DNA from: JBAXGW01 sp037139195
Lineage (GTDB): Bacteria > Bacteroidota > Bacteroidia > Bacteroidales > JAHJDW01
Assembly (NCBI GenBank): GCA_037139195.1
Contig: JBAXGW010000011.1
Coordinates: 19,800 to 83,799 of the forward strand
Length of the DNA: 64,000 bases
Reading direction: 5' to 3'
Every line of letters starts with the position of its first letter. Positions within the stretch are counted from its first letter, which is position 1. Made by a program: the position numbers and the translations under genes. Positions 31,634 to 41,179 of the stretch are shown one piece after another. The notes under the pieces are model-generated. The model was not told where the DNA came from. It did no database searches and saw nothing but the letters and a program-made list of their open reading frames with translations.

Positions 31634-32800
31634 ATGAGCAAAAGAGATTATTACGAAATACTAGGAGTTGCAAAAGGTGCAAGCGAAGCAGAAATAAAAA
31701 AAGCATATCGTCAGATGGCGATGAAATATCATCCTGATAAAAACCCAGGAGATAAGGCATCAGAAGAAAAGTTTAAAGAAGCAGCTGAAGCGTATGATGT
31801 ACTTAGCAATGCTGACAAAAAACAACGCTACGATCAATTTGGTCATGCAGGAATGGGACAAGGTTTTGGCGGCGGTGGCGGCTATGGTGGCGGAATGTCA
31901 ATGGATGATATTTTTAGTAATTTTGGCGACATTTTCGAAAACATGGGTTTCGGCGGTGGCTTTGGCGGTTTTGGTGGTGGTAGAAGCAGTCGTGGTGGTG
32001 GAAGAAGAGTTCAAAAAGGTACCAACCTACGTATTAAAGTAAAACTCACACTAGAAGAAATTCTAAATGGTGTTGAGAAAAAAATTAAAGTTAATAAATT
32101 TATTAGCTGTAGCACTTGCGGTGGAAGCGGTGCAAAAGATAGTTCTTCTGTTAAAACATGTCAAACTTGCCATGGCTCTGGACAAGTAACAAGAATAACG
32201 AATACTATTTTAGGTCAGATGCAAACTGCAAGCGTTTGTCCTCATTGCAATGGCAGTGGACAAGTAGTTACCGATAACTGCAAAACTTGTCATGGAGAAG
32301 GAATTGTAAGAGACGAGGAAGTTATATCAGTTAATATACCTGCTGGCGTTGCCGAAGGTATGCAATTATCGATGCAGGGCAAAGGAAATGCTGCACCTAA
32401 AGGAGGAATACCAGGCGATTTATTAATTGTTATTGAAGAAATTCCTCATGAAGAGCTAAGAAGAGTAGAACATAATTTGCATTACGATTTATTTATAAGC
32501 TTTCCTGATGCTGCGATGGGATCGACTGTTGAAATACCAACACTAGAAGGAAAAGCAAAAATTAAAATTGAACCAGGAACAATACCAGGAAAAGTTTTAC
32601 GCTTAAAAGGCAAAGGACTTCCTAGCGTAAATAGCTATGGGAAAGGTGATTTGCTTGTAAATATAAACATTTGGGTTCCAAAAAGCTTAACCAAAGAAGA
32701 AAGAACAACACTTGAAAAATTGAATGAATCAAGCAATTTCGTTCCAAACCCAACTAGTAAAGACAAAAACTTCTTCGAAAGGATGAAAGATATTTTCTAA
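31634..32800 (+). CDS. dnaJ: chaperone DnaJ (Hsp40, type A)
   Basis: Stimulates DnaK ATPase and binds substrates. 388 aa: J domain (1-70) with the HPD motif at 33-35, a Gly/Phe-rich linker (about 75-125), four zinc-finger repeats CSTCGGSG, CQTCHGSG, CPHCNGSG and CKTCHGEG, then two beta-sandwich domains ending in a short Lys-rich tail. It is a full-length type A protein. It follows grpE, with which it works. Confidence 0.97.
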   Translation: MSKRDYYEILGVAKGASEAEIKKAYRQMAMKYHPDKNPGDKASEEKFKEAAEAYDVLSNADKKQRYDQFGHAGMGQGFGGGGGYGGGMSMDDIFSNFGDIFENMGFGGGFGGFGGGRSSRGGGRRVQKGTNLRIKVKLTLEEILNGVEKKIKVNKFISCSTCGGSGAKDSSSVKTCQTCHGSGQVTRITNTILGQMQTASVCPHCNGSGQVVTDNCKTCHGEGIVRDEEVISVNIPAGVAEGMQLSMQGKGNAAPKGGIPGDLLIVIEEIPHEELRRVEHNLHYDLFISFPDAAMGSTVEIPTLEGKAKIKIEPGTIPGKVLRLKGKGLPSVNSYGKGDLLVNINIWVPKSLTKEERTTLEKLNESSNFVPNPTSKDKNFFERMKDIF

Positions 32801-32818
32801 ACAATAATTATTTCCGCA

Positions 32819-33757
32819 ATGAATTTTCTAGAGGTAAAAAATGTAGTAAAAAAATATGCAGCACATACAGCTCTAAACAATGTAAGTATAGACGTTCCTG
32901 AAAACACAATATTTGGTTTATTAGGTCCTAATGGAGCTGGCAAAACATCCTTAATTAGAATAATCAATCAAATTACAGCGCCTGATAGCGGTAAAATTCT
33001 TTTAAATGGAGAACTATTAAAACCCTCAGACATTGAAATAATTGGATATCTACCCGAAGAACGCGGCTTATACAAGAAAATGAAAGTGGGCGAACAAGCA
33101 CTTTATTTAGCTCAACTCAAAGGAGTTAGCAATAAAGAAGCTATGATCAAACTTAAATATTGGTTTGAGAAATTTGAAATCCAATCGTGGTGGCATAAAA
33201 AAGTTGAAGAGCTTTCAAAAGGAATGCAACAAAAAGTTCAATTCATTGTTACAATAATTCACGATCCTAAACTTCTAATTTTAGATGAACCATTTAGCGG
33301 TTTCGACCCAATAAACACCAACCTAATTAAAAATGAAATACTAAAATTGAAAGAAAATGGAGCAACTGTAATTCTTTCAACGCATAACATGAGCTCTGTT
33401 GAAGAATTATGCGACAATATTGCACTAATAAACAAATCGCAAGTAATTTTGTCAGGTAAAGTTTCCGAAATTAGAAAGTCATATCGTTCAAATACCTATC
33501 AATTTGAAATTGAAGGTGAAATAAATAATTTTATTCATAATAATTCATCGCAATTTGAACTTATTGAGGAAATAAAATATGCTGATTCGACCAATTTTAA
33601 AGTTAAATTAGCAAATAATTATTCTCAAAAAGAGCTAATAAGTAGTTTAATTCAACAATTCGACATTATTTCATTTCATGAAGTTTTGCCAAACATGAAC
33701 GATATTTTTATTCAAAGAGTTCAGGGAAACAATTCAGCAAACTTAATCGAATTATAA
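32819..33757 (+). CDS. ABC transporter ATP-binding protein (NatA-like)
   Basis: Cytoplasmic ATPase subunit of an ABC-2 type exporter, 312 aa. Walker A GPNGAGKT is at 36-43, the signature is EELSKGMQQKVQF, Walker B is LLILDEPFSGFDP, and the switch His is in LSTHNMSSVEELCD. The last ~95 residues are an extra beta-rich domain, as in NatA/CcmA-like proteins. It starts 18 nt after dnaJ and 10 nt before the permease gene, so the two are one exporter. The substrate is unknown; sodium extrusion (NatAB) is one possibility. Confidence 0.9.
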   Translation: MNFLEVKNVVKKYAAHTALNNVSIDVPENTIFGLLGPNGAGKTSLIRIINQITAPDSGKILLNGELLKPSDIEIIGYLPEERGLYKKMKVGEQALYLAQLKGVSNKEAMIKLKYWFEKFEIQSWWHKKVEELSKGMQQKVQFIVTIIHDPKLLILDEPFSGFDPINTNLIKNEILKLKENGATVILSTHNMSSVEELCDNIALINKSQVILSGKVSEIRKSYRSNTYQFEIEGEINNFIHNNSSQFELIEEIKYADSTNFKVKLANNYSQKELISSLIQQFDIISFHEVLPNMNDIFIQRVQGNNSANLIEL

Positions 33758-33767
33758 TTTATTGAAT

Positions 33768-35174
33768 ATGAGCAAAATATCATTAATAATAAAAAGAGAA
33801 TATATTAGTAGAGTTAGCAAAAAGTCATTTTTGGTAATGACCATTCTAGGTCCAATACTAATGGCCGCTTTAATGATTGTTCCAGCTTGGATGTCTCAAA
33901 TGAGCGATGGAGTAAAAACTATAGCAGTTCTAGACGAATATCATTCTCCGTATTGCGAAGGTTTGTTTTATAAAAAATTTAAAGAGACCAATGACATTAA
34001 GTTTGACTATATTATTGACAATATTGATAATGCTAAGAAAAATTTAACTAAGAATGGTTATTATGCTGTTTTGCATTTGCCCAGAATTAGCACAATTCCG
34101 CAAAATGTAAATATTTATGCAAATGAACAGGTTGCACTCAACGTTAAACTTCATATAGAAAATGAGTTAGAAAAAACCATCGAGAAACTTAAAATTAACA
34201 AAGATATTGAGGCTGAACTTAGGAAATTAAATATTGATACCACTGCCTTTAAAGGAAAAACATTTTCTGAAATAAGCGAAAACTTTGCAAAAAACTTAAA
34301 AGAAACATCAAAAACAAGTGTTCGAGTAAGCTCTATAAAAATAAATTCAGAAACAGGAAAGGAAGAAGAAGGTAGTTCTGAAGTAATTACTGTTTTAGCA
34401 TTTCTTTCTGGCTTTATGATATACATGTTTGTATTTTTGTTTGGAGCCCAAGTTATGCGAGGTGTCATAGAAGAAAAAACTAGCAGAATTGTTGAAGTAA
34501 TAATTTCATCTGTAAAACCCTTTCAACTTATGATGGGGAAAATACTTGGCATTGCATTAGTTGGATTAACCCAATTTTTGCTTTGGGTTGTTCTAACTTT
34601 TACTATTGTTAGTATTGTCCAAGTTTCATTTCCAGGCAAAATAAAATTCTCAAAAACAGAACAAGTACTAGCTCAATCAGATGGAAGTGTAATTGTTCCA
34701 AATAATTCAATTCCAAAAGATCAAATTAATGAAATATTAGTTCAAATTGGCTCAATAAATTTCCCTCTAATAATAGGCATGTTTCTATTTTACTTTTTAG
34801 GTGGATATTTATTCTATTCAGCATTATTTGCGGCAATTGGCTCAGCAGTTGATAATGAGACAGATACTCAACAATTTATGCTTCCTATTTCGCTTCCTCT
34901 AATATTAGGAATTGTAATGATTCAATTTGTAATAAATAATCCCCAAGGTCCAGTTGCATTTTGGATGTCAATCATTCCATTTACTTCTCCTATTATTATG
35001 ATGGTTCGTATTCCTTTTGGAGTTCCATTCCTTGATTTGGCTCTATCAACGACATTATTAATTATAGGTATTTTCTTTAATACTTGGCTTGCGGCAAAAA
35101 TTTATCGAACAGGAATTTTAATGTACGGTAAAAAAGTGAACTACAGGGAATTATGGAAATGGATTAAGTACTAG
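33768..35174 (+). CDS. ABC-2 type transporter permease
   Basis: 469-residue-scale membrane subunit partnered with the ATPase just upstream. The first membrane segment is at about 20-40 (LVMTILGPILMAALMIVPAW). A large extracytoplasmic domain (about 50-200) follows, then five or six hydrophobic segments from about residue 205 to 455, including LSGFMIYMFVFLFGAQVMRG and ILGIALVGLTQFLLWVV. This is the NatB/YhaP-like topology. The ATG at 33768 is preferred over a TTG two codons earlier. Confidence 0.88.
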   Translation: MSKISLIIKREYISRVSKKSFLVMTILGPILMAALMIVPAWMSQMSDGVKTIAVLDEYHSPYCEGLFYKKFKETNDIKFDYIIDNIDNAKKNLTKNGYYAVLHLPRISTIPQNVNIYANEQVALNVKLHIENELEKTIEKLKINKDIEAELRKLNIDTTAFKGKTFSEISENFAKNLKETSKTSVRVSSIKINSETGKEEEGSSEVITVLAFLSGFMIYMFVFLFGAQVMRGVIEEKTSRIVEVIISSVKPFQLMMGKILGIALVGLTQFLLWVVLTFTIVSIVQVSFPGKIKFSKTEQVLAQSDGSVIVPNNSIPKDQINEILVQIGSINFPLIIGMFLFYFLGGYLFYSALFAAIGSAVDNETDTQQFMLPISLPLILGIVMIQFVINNPQGPVAFWMSIIPFTSPIIMMVRIPFGVPFLDLALSTTLLIIGIFFNTWLAAKIYRTGILMYGKKVNYRELWKWIKY

Positions 35175-35340
35175 CCCTTTATTAAGTTGACCAATTTTTA
35201 AATATACCGTTAAATAAAAACTAAACGAAACCAATTTACCCAATTAAAGTTCTTGTAAGAAAATTAATCTTTAATCGCAAAAACTTTAATAACTTTATAT
35301 ACTTTTTACTTCATGAACTTTATAAACTAAAAAAAAATAG

Positions 35341-35348
35341 TACTTTTG
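35341..35348 (+). promoter_or_regulatory. -7 element of the Ppx/GppA gene
   Basis: TACTTTTG matches TAnnTTTG, 25 nt before the ATG at 35374; a TTT stands at the -33 position with a 19-nt spacer. Confidence 0.5.
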
Positions 35349-35373
35349 ACAAACTTAATCAATCAAAGAATTT

Positions 35374-36300
35374 ATGATTGTAACAATTCTTGATTTAGGT
35401 ACTAACACTTTTAATGCATTGATTGTCGATATTAATGATAATCAATACAATATAATATATTATAAAAAATTCAATATTAAACTTGGCGAACACACAATCG
35501 ATCAAGGAATTATTTCAGAAGCAGCATTCCAACGTGGTTTAAATGCATTAGTTGAATTAAAAGCCCTTTCATCTGAGCACAACAGCGAAAGAATTATTGC
35601 AATTGGCACATCTGCTTTAAGAAGCTCATCAAATAGCTGTGATTTTGTAAAAGCAGTAAAAGAAAAAACTAATATCAATATTCAAATAATTGACGGAAAT
35701 ACAGAGGCTGAACTTATTTCGAGAGGAGTAAAACTGGCTCTTCCAGAAATCAATCAAAAGTACATAATAATAGATATTGGCGGGGGAAGCACTGAATTCA
35801 TTATTACTCATAACAATCAAATTCTTTGGAAAAAAAGTTATGATTTAGGTGTTGCTCGATTATTAAGCAAATTTAAGCCCTCCGACCCTATCACGAAAAA
35901 AGAAATTGATGCTGTTGAAAAATATCTAGAAACAGAATTAACAGATTTATTTTCAAAGATTAAGGAGTTCGAAGTAAAATTGTTAGTTGGATCATCCGGT
36001 TCATTTGATACGTTTGCTGAAATGATAATTGCCAGAGAACAAGAACCTATTATTATTGAAAGCATAAAAGGATACGATTTTAATATTAAAGATTACTTAA
36101 AAATCCATTCATTATTAATCAACTCAAATAAAGAAGAGCGACTTAAAATGAAAGGACTAATTGAAATGCGAGTTGACATGATCGTGCTTTCTACAATTTT
36201 CGTAAATTTATTTTTAAAAAAAGCAAATATTCAAGAAATGAAATTATCAACCTATTCTTTGAAAGAAGGAATAGTATATAATATATTAAATAACCTTTAA
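35374..36300 (+). CDS. Ppx/GppA family phosphatase (exopolyphosphatase-like)
   Basis: Hydrolyses polyphosphate or pppGpp; a member of the actin-like ATPase fold. 308 aa with the phosphate-1 motif ILDLGTNTFNALI at residues 4-16, the phosphate-2 motif IIDIGGGSTEFII near 130, and GSSGSFDTFAEM near 210. It is the short single-module form without the C-terminal HD domain of long exopolyphosphatases. It is followed by the BT_3928-like gene after 12 nt, so the two are probably one operon. Confidence 0.9.
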   Translation: MIVTILDLGTNTFNALIVDINDNQYNIIYYKKFNIKLGEHTIDQGIISEAAFQRGLNALVELKALSSEHNSERIIAIGTSALRSSSNSCDFVKAVKEKTNINIQIIDGNTEAELISRGVKLALPEINQKYIIIDIGGGSTEFIITHNNQILWKKSYDLGVARLLSKFKPSDPITKKEIDAVEKYLETELTDLFSKIKEFEVKLLVGSSGSFDTFAEMIIAREQEPIIIESIKGYDFNIKDYLKIHSLLINSNKEERLKMKGLIEMRVDMIVLSTIFVNLFLKKANIQEMKLSTYSLKEGIVYNILNNL

Positions 36301-36312
36301 ATTTTAATTTTT

Positions 36313-37500
36313 ATGATACTAAACGTAATTATAGCATTAGGAATTATTGGAGCAGCAAACCTTGCTGTATATTTTTTATTTCCGAAATATCGCAGAATTG
36401 CCGCAATTATTAGCAGAAGCTTTATTGGACTGTTGTTTATGTTTTCAGGCTTTGTAAAAGGGGTTGACCCTTTGGGTTTTACTTATAAAATTGAAGATTA
36501 TTTCATTGCCTATAATATGGAATGGGCAATGGGATTAGCTTTTAGCCTTTCTGTAATAGTTTGTGCAATGGAATTTACTGCTGGAGCCCTGTTATTTTTC
36601 AATATAAAAACAAAATATAATGTATGGCTAGTTACACTGATGATGCTTGGCTTCACATGTATTACTTTCTATGATGCTTTATATAGTCCAGTTCCAGATT
36701 GCGGATGTTTCGGCGACGCCATAAAACTGACAAACTGGGAAACATTTTATAAAAATGTTGTAATCGACCTATTTTTAGTTTTAATAATTTTATTTAGAAA
36801 CAATTATAATTCATTTTTAAAAAACAAGTTAGAATTAGGAGCAATTGCTTTGGTTTTTATAAGCTTTTTAAGTTTTGAAATATACAATTATCGCAATTTA
36901 CCAATAATTGATTTTAGCAGTTGGAAAGTTGGATCAAAATTATATTCTGATAATCCTAAACCAATAAAACTTTTTGTAAAATACAAATGCAAAGCAACAG
37001 GTGAAGTTAAGGAATTTTTATCGCCAAATTATCCATATACTGATTCAATATGGCTAACCCAATGGGATTACGATACATCGAGAGTAGAAGACCCAAACAA
37101 ATATGTAAATATAATGATTGAAGGGAAAGAAGGGAACGATATGACGAGCGCAGTGATAAAAAATCCAGATTATCAATTTATTATAACTTCCTATAATTTA
37201 AAATTAGCAAATAAGGAATCGTTCAAAAAAATATCAAAGTTGTTTGAACAAATCGACTCAATAGGCTACTCCTTTGTGGTATTATCAAGTGGTTTTCAAG
37301 AAGATTTTGAGAAATTTAAAAAAGATAACAATATCAATGAGTATCTTCAATTTTATAATACTGATGATATAGAATTGAAAATAATGGTTCGGTCAAATCC
37401 AGGTTTAATGCTTATTAAAAATGGTACCGTATTAGGGAAATGGCATTATAATAATATTCCAAGTTTTGAAGAATTACAAAAAATAACAAATAAAAAGTAA
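36313..37500 (+). CDS. DoxX/MauE-like membrane protein, BT_3928 family
   Basis: 395 aa inner-membrane protein. About five hydrophobic segments fill residues 1-180: SRSFIGLLFMFSGFVKGVDP is the DoxX signature, and VPDCGCFGDAIKLTNWETF carries the Cys-X-Cys of MauE-type proteins. The C-terminal half (about 270-395) looks like a thioredoxin fold, with a cis-Pro-like segment RSNPGLMLIKNGTVLGKW but no CxxC. A redox or disulfide-related role is inferred. The pairing with Ppx/GppA is by context only. Confidence 0.8.
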   Translation: MILNVIIALGIIGAANLAVYFLFPKYRRIAAIISRSFIGLLFMFSGFVKGVDPLGFTYKIEDYFIAYNMEWAMGLAFSLSVIVCAMEFTAGALLFFNIKTKYNVWLVTLMMLGFTCITFYDALYSPVPDCGCFGDAIKLTNWETFYKNVVIDLFLVLIILFRNNYNSFLKNKLELGAIALVFISFLSFEIYNYRNLPIIDFSSWKVGSKLYSDNPKPIKLFVKYKCKATGEVKEFLSPNYPYTDSIWLTQWDYDTSRVEDPNKYVNIMIEGKEGNDMTSAVIKNPDYQFIITSYNLKLANKESFKKISKLFEQIDSIGYSFVVLSSGFQEDFEKFKKDNNINEYLQFYNTDDIELKIMVRSNPGLMLIKNGTVLGKWHYNNIPSFEELQKITNKK

Positions 37501-37518
37501 AACAGGAATATCAATTGA

Positions 37519-37737
37519 GTAACGTTAGCTGATAGCAAAAAGGTAAATACACTCTTCAAAGGGCACACTATAAAAACTAATCAACCTATAAATGCAGGAG
37601 GAGATAATTTTGCACCTTCTCCCTTTGATATATTTTGTCTTAGATAGCTTATTGTGCTACACTTTTATAAGCGGCTTTATGCCATTTCTACCAAAAACAT
37701 TTCATTGACCATGGAATCAAGTTTTAATTCAGCAAAA
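37519..37737 (+). pseudogene. decayed OsmC-family gene fragment
   Basis: In the frame of 37519 the codons read KKVNTLFKGHTIKTNQPINA then GGDNFAPSPFDIF, closely resembling the OsmC core (TIKTDQPxxAGGxxxAPSPFDLFLAS). A stop follows at 37645-37647. Shifting by one base near 37637 continues as VLDSLLCYTFISGFMPFLPK with further stops, where an intact OsmC has its first active-site Cys. There is no start codon in frame. OsmC proteins reduce organic hydroperoxides. The 446-nt gap between the flanking genes otherwise holds only the promoter of the next gene. Confidence 0.5.
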
Positions 37738-37899
37738 AACTTATTGATCAAATTACTATTAACGCTACTCATTTTTAGACTAATATCTGATAGAAAATTA
37801 CATTAAAACATCACTTTAGACCAATTCTTGCAATCGGTCTAATTTATTTGTTTTTGTATAATAAACATTGTTTTTTTTTTATAAAACATATTAAATATT

Positions 37900-37907
37900 T
37901 ATATTTG
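37900..37907 (+). promoter_or_regulatory. -7 element of the small secreted protein gene
   Basis: TATATTTG matches TAnnTTTG, 40 nt before the ATG at 37947. No proper -33 element. Confidence 0.45.
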
Positions 37908-37946
37908 TCTGCCACTAAAGTACTTTTTAATAAAATTCACATAGTT

Positions 37947-38405
37947 ATGATAAAAAAAATACTATTTTTTGCAACAATTGTTTCGATGTTATATTCAAAC
38001 ATGTTGTATTCCCAAGTTCAAGTAAAGCCAGACTCAAGACTTTACCAATGTTTTTCAGAAGAGTATCTTAAAAATTTAGAAACTAGCAATCCGAAATTAA
38101 TTGCATACTACAATTTTTATTTAGATCATTCTTATTTTATTTCAACTGGCAAATCCGAAAAAAAAGTTGATGGTAATAGCATATTTTCTGTTAAGTATAA
38201 AGAGCAAGCTAACAAATATTTTGACGAAGATATAAAGGTATTTTCAACCCAAAAGTTTAATCCACTCAAATACGACTTTAAGATAGAAAAAAATTTGTAT
38301 TCTCACTATTTGATAGACGATAAAACGGTTTTGATTTTTTATCCGATGAAACGCTTTATGAAAGAATACAAAAAATATTTAATTGAATTAGGATTCCAAG
38401 AATAG
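37947..38405 (+). CDS. small secreted protein of unknown function
   Basis: 152 aa from the ATG at 37947. A signal peptide (MIKKILFFATIVSMLYSNML) is followed by a likely cleavage after YSQ. The mature part, VQVKPDSRLYQCFSEEYLKN and ISTGKSEKKVDGN, has one Cys and no known motif. A longer frame from a TTG at 37848 would run through the promoter and has no signal peptide at its N-terminus, so I reject it. It ends 22 nt before the first of two large T9SS surface proteins, suggesting co-transcription and perhaps a joint role at the surface. Confidence 0.65.
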   Translation: MIKKILFFATIVSMLYSNMLYSQVQVKPDSRLYQCFSEEYLKNLETSNPKLIAYYNFYLDHSYFISTGKSEKKVDGNSIFSVKYKEQANKYFDEDIKVFSTQKFNPLKYDFKIEKNLYSHYLIDDKTVLIFYPMKRFMKEYKKYLIELGFQE

Positions 38406-38427
38406 CTTAACCAAAACCACAGACCAA

Positions 38428-40998
38428 ATGTATAGAAAAATATTTACCACCCTATTCCTTTTAACTGCGTCTATTTTTACGTATGGACAATCCAACTATT
38501 TAATCAGTACTGGCGGAACAATTTCCACATGTAGTGGCTTTTTTTACGATAGTGGATTAGGCTCAGCTGCAAATTATGGCAACAATCAAAATTTAACCAT
38601 GACATTTTGTGCTGGAGCTGGAGTAAACACGCATATTCAAGTATATTTTAATGAGTTTGACGTTGACCCTTCAGATACTCTTTACATTTACGATGGAAAT
38701 AGCGTAAACCCAGCAAATTTAATTGGAGCCTATAATAATACTAATAGCCTTGAGCTATTTCCAGTACAAGCTACAATATCAAATTCTTCTGGTTGCTTAA
38801 CTTTTAGATTTAAATCAAACGGAACTGGAGTTGCTGCTGGTTGGAAAGGTACTGTTTCATGTGTACAAGCTTGTCAAAAAGTATTTTCTGATTTAGATTC
38901 GGTTAATATGATACCTCGACCAGTTGATAGCAATTATATTAATATTTGTCTTGGTGATACAATCACATTTAAAGGAAGTGCTATTTTCCCTCAAAATGGC
39001 TTAGTTTATCAACAAGATACTTCAACATGTACATATATCTGGAATTTTGGTGATGGAACAATCGACACTGGAAGAGTTATCAAACATAATTATGGCATTG
39101 TTAAAGGATATGAAGTTTCTTTAACGGTTATTGATGTAAATGGATGCGTAAGTACTAACTTTCTAGGTTGTAGAGTCAGAGTATCAGGAAATCCAATAGG
39201 CTCAATTAAAGCATTGCCAGATATTTGTTCAAGTAGCGATTCAATTGAAATTACTGTTGGATACGATCCAAGTTCCATCATTACAATTAAACCTATAGCA
39301 TCTCAATTATCAGCTAGCCAAGGGTTTGATAGTACTTTATTTATACCAGATGGTCCAAATTGCCCTACACAGTGCTATAATACAAATGTTTCCTTTACGG
39401 CATTTACTCCTGGACAAACGATACAATCAGCAGCGGATATTTTATCAATTTGCGTCAATATGGAACATTCTTTTGTAGGAGATCTAGAATTTACAATTAC
39501 ATGTCCCGACGGCAAATCTGCTATATTAAAAGAATATATTGGAACTAGTGGAGGTGGGGCTTTTATGGGAGTTCCAAATGAAACAGACGGACTAAACGAA
39601 TGTGTTGCTGCAGATAATGCACCTGGAATAGGCTGGGAATATTGCTGGTCTAATATATATCCAAATATTGGAACAATAGAGGATAACGCGAATCAAACCA
39701 CATTAGATTCTACAAATAGAACTAATAATACTGGCTATTACCTTCCAAACGAACCACTAACTCAATTAGTTGGATGCCCTTTAAATGGACTTTGGAATAT
39801 TGAAATTTGCGATGCTTGGGGTTCTGACAATGGTTATATATTTTCATGGGATTTAAACCTTGACCCAGATTTATTACCAACTGGTTGGGGTTATGAAGTA
39901 GGAATCGACTCATTAGGATGGAGCGGGTCTTTTATTGAAGTAACAACAGATTCTTCAATTATAGTGTTACCTGATTCAGGTGGTCTATATGATTATACTT
40001 TAACAATATATGACAAATATGGGTGTTCTTATGATACTACGCTTTATGTAAATGTTATTGAAACACCAGTTGTTAAACTTCCTTCAGATACAACTCTTTG
40101 CCAAGGGCAAACATTAACTTTAAACCCAAATTATTCTGGTGCAAATACTTATCATTGGAGCACAAGTGCATCTACTGAAACTATAATTGTAAATAGCGAT
40201 GGGAACTATTCAATTACTGCAACAAATTCTATAGGGCCTGTTTCTTGTTGGGATAGAGACTCGATTTTAGTAGCAGTTGTTCCTATGCCATTAGCTGATT
40301 TAGGGCCAGATATATGTACCGAAACGGGTTCTCATATTTTCTATGGTGATGCTAGCAGCCCATCTTTTACTTATAATTGGAGTGATGGATCAACAAATTC
40401 AACATATACAGCAACATCATCTGGTATGGTTACAGTAGAAATAAAATCTGGTCAATATTGTATTGATAAAGATACCGTAAATGTAAAAGTTTTTCCAGCT
40501 CCTGCGTCTGTTGATTTAGGTGAAGATCAGTCGATTTGTTCTCACCAAAGCGTTAATTTAGATGCTACTCAAGCTAACGAACAAGCTGGTTTTATTTATC
40601 AATGGCATCCGTCTGGTGCAAACAGTAGCACTCTAGTTTTTAAACCTGGAGTTGCTGGAACTTTTGTAATTAAAGTAGATAAAATTGCTTGTACAACAGT
40701 TTACGATTCAGTAACTATTACATCTATTAATTGCGAAGTTACGGCTCCTAATGTTTTCACTCCAAATGGAGATGGGATAAATGACCAACTAGTATTTGTT
40801 GGATTAAATGAGTATCCTGGCTCGAAATTATTAGTATTTAATAGATGGGGTAAAAAGGTTTACCAAAATGATAGTTACAATAATGACTGGGATGGAGACA
40901 ACTCTACTGATGGTACTTACTATTATATTTTATCATTCCCAGTTAATACTCTGCCTACAATAAGTGGAACTGTTAATATTATGAGAGATGGGAAATAA
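38428..40998 (+). CDS. T9SS type B surface protein with CUB, PKD and P domains
   Basis: 856 aa. After a signal peptide (to about residue 20, SIFTYGQ) comes a CUB-like domain (about 24-145, with FNEFDVDPSDTLYIYDGNS). A PKD domain follows (about 155-255, WNFGDGTIDTGRVIKHNYG), then a proprotein-convertase P-like domain (about 305-490, VNMEHSFVGDLEFTITCPDG to GLWNIEICDAWGSDNGYIF). Ig-like repeats (about 540-765) precede the C-terminal gliding-associated CHU_C domain (APNVFTPNGDGINDQ onward), which serves T9SS type B export and surface attachment. No catalytic domain is seen, so adhesion or matrix binding is likely. A rho-independent terminator follows. Confidence 0.88.
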   Translation: MYRKIFTTLFLLTASIFTYGQSNYLISTGGTISTCSGFFYDSGLGSAANYGNNQNLTMTFCAGAGVNTHIQVYFNEFDVDPSDTLYIYDGNSVNPANLIGAYNNTNSLELFPVQATISNSSGCLTFRFKSNGTGVAAGWKGTVSCVQACQKVFSDLDSVNMIPRPVDSNYINICLGDTITFKGSAIFPQNGLVYQQDTSTCTYIWNFGDGTIDTGRVIKHNYGIVKGYEVSLTVIDVNGCVSTNFLGCRVRVSGNPIGSIKALPDICSSSDSIEITVGYDPSSIITIKPIASQLSASQGFDSTLFIPDGPNCPTQCYNTNVSFTAFTPGQTIQSAADILSICVNMEHSFVGDLEFTITCPDGKSAILKEYIGTSGGGAFMGVPNETDGLNECVAADNAPGIGWEYCWSNIYPNIGTIEDNANQTTLDSTNRTNNTGYYLPNEPLTQLVGCPLNGLWNIEICDAWGSDNGYIFSWDLNLDPDLLPTGWGYEVGIDSLGWSGSFIEVTTDSSIIVLPDSGGLYDYTLTIYDKYGCSYDTTLYVNVIETPVVKLPSDTTLCQGQTLTLNPNYSGANTYHWSTSASTETIIVNSDGNYSITATNSIGPVSCWDRDSILVAVVPMPLADLGPDICTETGSHIFYGDASSPSFTYNWSDGSTNSTYTATSSGMVTVEIKSGQYCIDKDTVNVKVFPAPASVDLGEDQSICSHQSVNLDATQANEQAGFIYQWHPSGANSSTLVFKPGVAGTFVIKVDKIACTTVYDSVTITSINCEVTAPNVFTPNGDGINDQLVFVGLNEYPGSKLLVFNRWGKKVYQNDSYNNDWDGDNSTDGTYYYILSFPVNTLPTISGTVNIMRDGK

Positions 40999-41017
40999 TA
41001 AAAAGTAAATTAAATTG

Positions 41018-41050
41018 AAAGAGGATGATTATTTCATCCTCTTTTTTTTT
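41018..41050 (+). terminator. rho-independent terminator
   Basis: Perfect 11-bp stem AAAGAGGATGA / TCATCCTCTTT with loop TTATT, followed by a run of T (41042-41050). It closes the transcript of the 37947-40998 genes. Confidence 0.9.
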
Positions 41051-41135
41051 GCTAACATTTTACCCCAAAATCAAACATTTCACTTCAATAAAGCGTCCTT
41101 CGCCACTCATTTTTTATTTCTGGTTAGCTAATGCA

Positions 41136-41143
41136 TATTTTTG
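41136..41143 (+). promoter_or_regulatory. -7 element of the second CHU_C protein gene
   Basis: TATTTTTG matches TAnnTTTG, 37 nt before the ATG at 41180. The -33 region is not clear. Confidence 0.45.
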
Positions 41144-41179
41144 TTTTATAAAAAAACAGATTGATAAAACAAAAAAACA

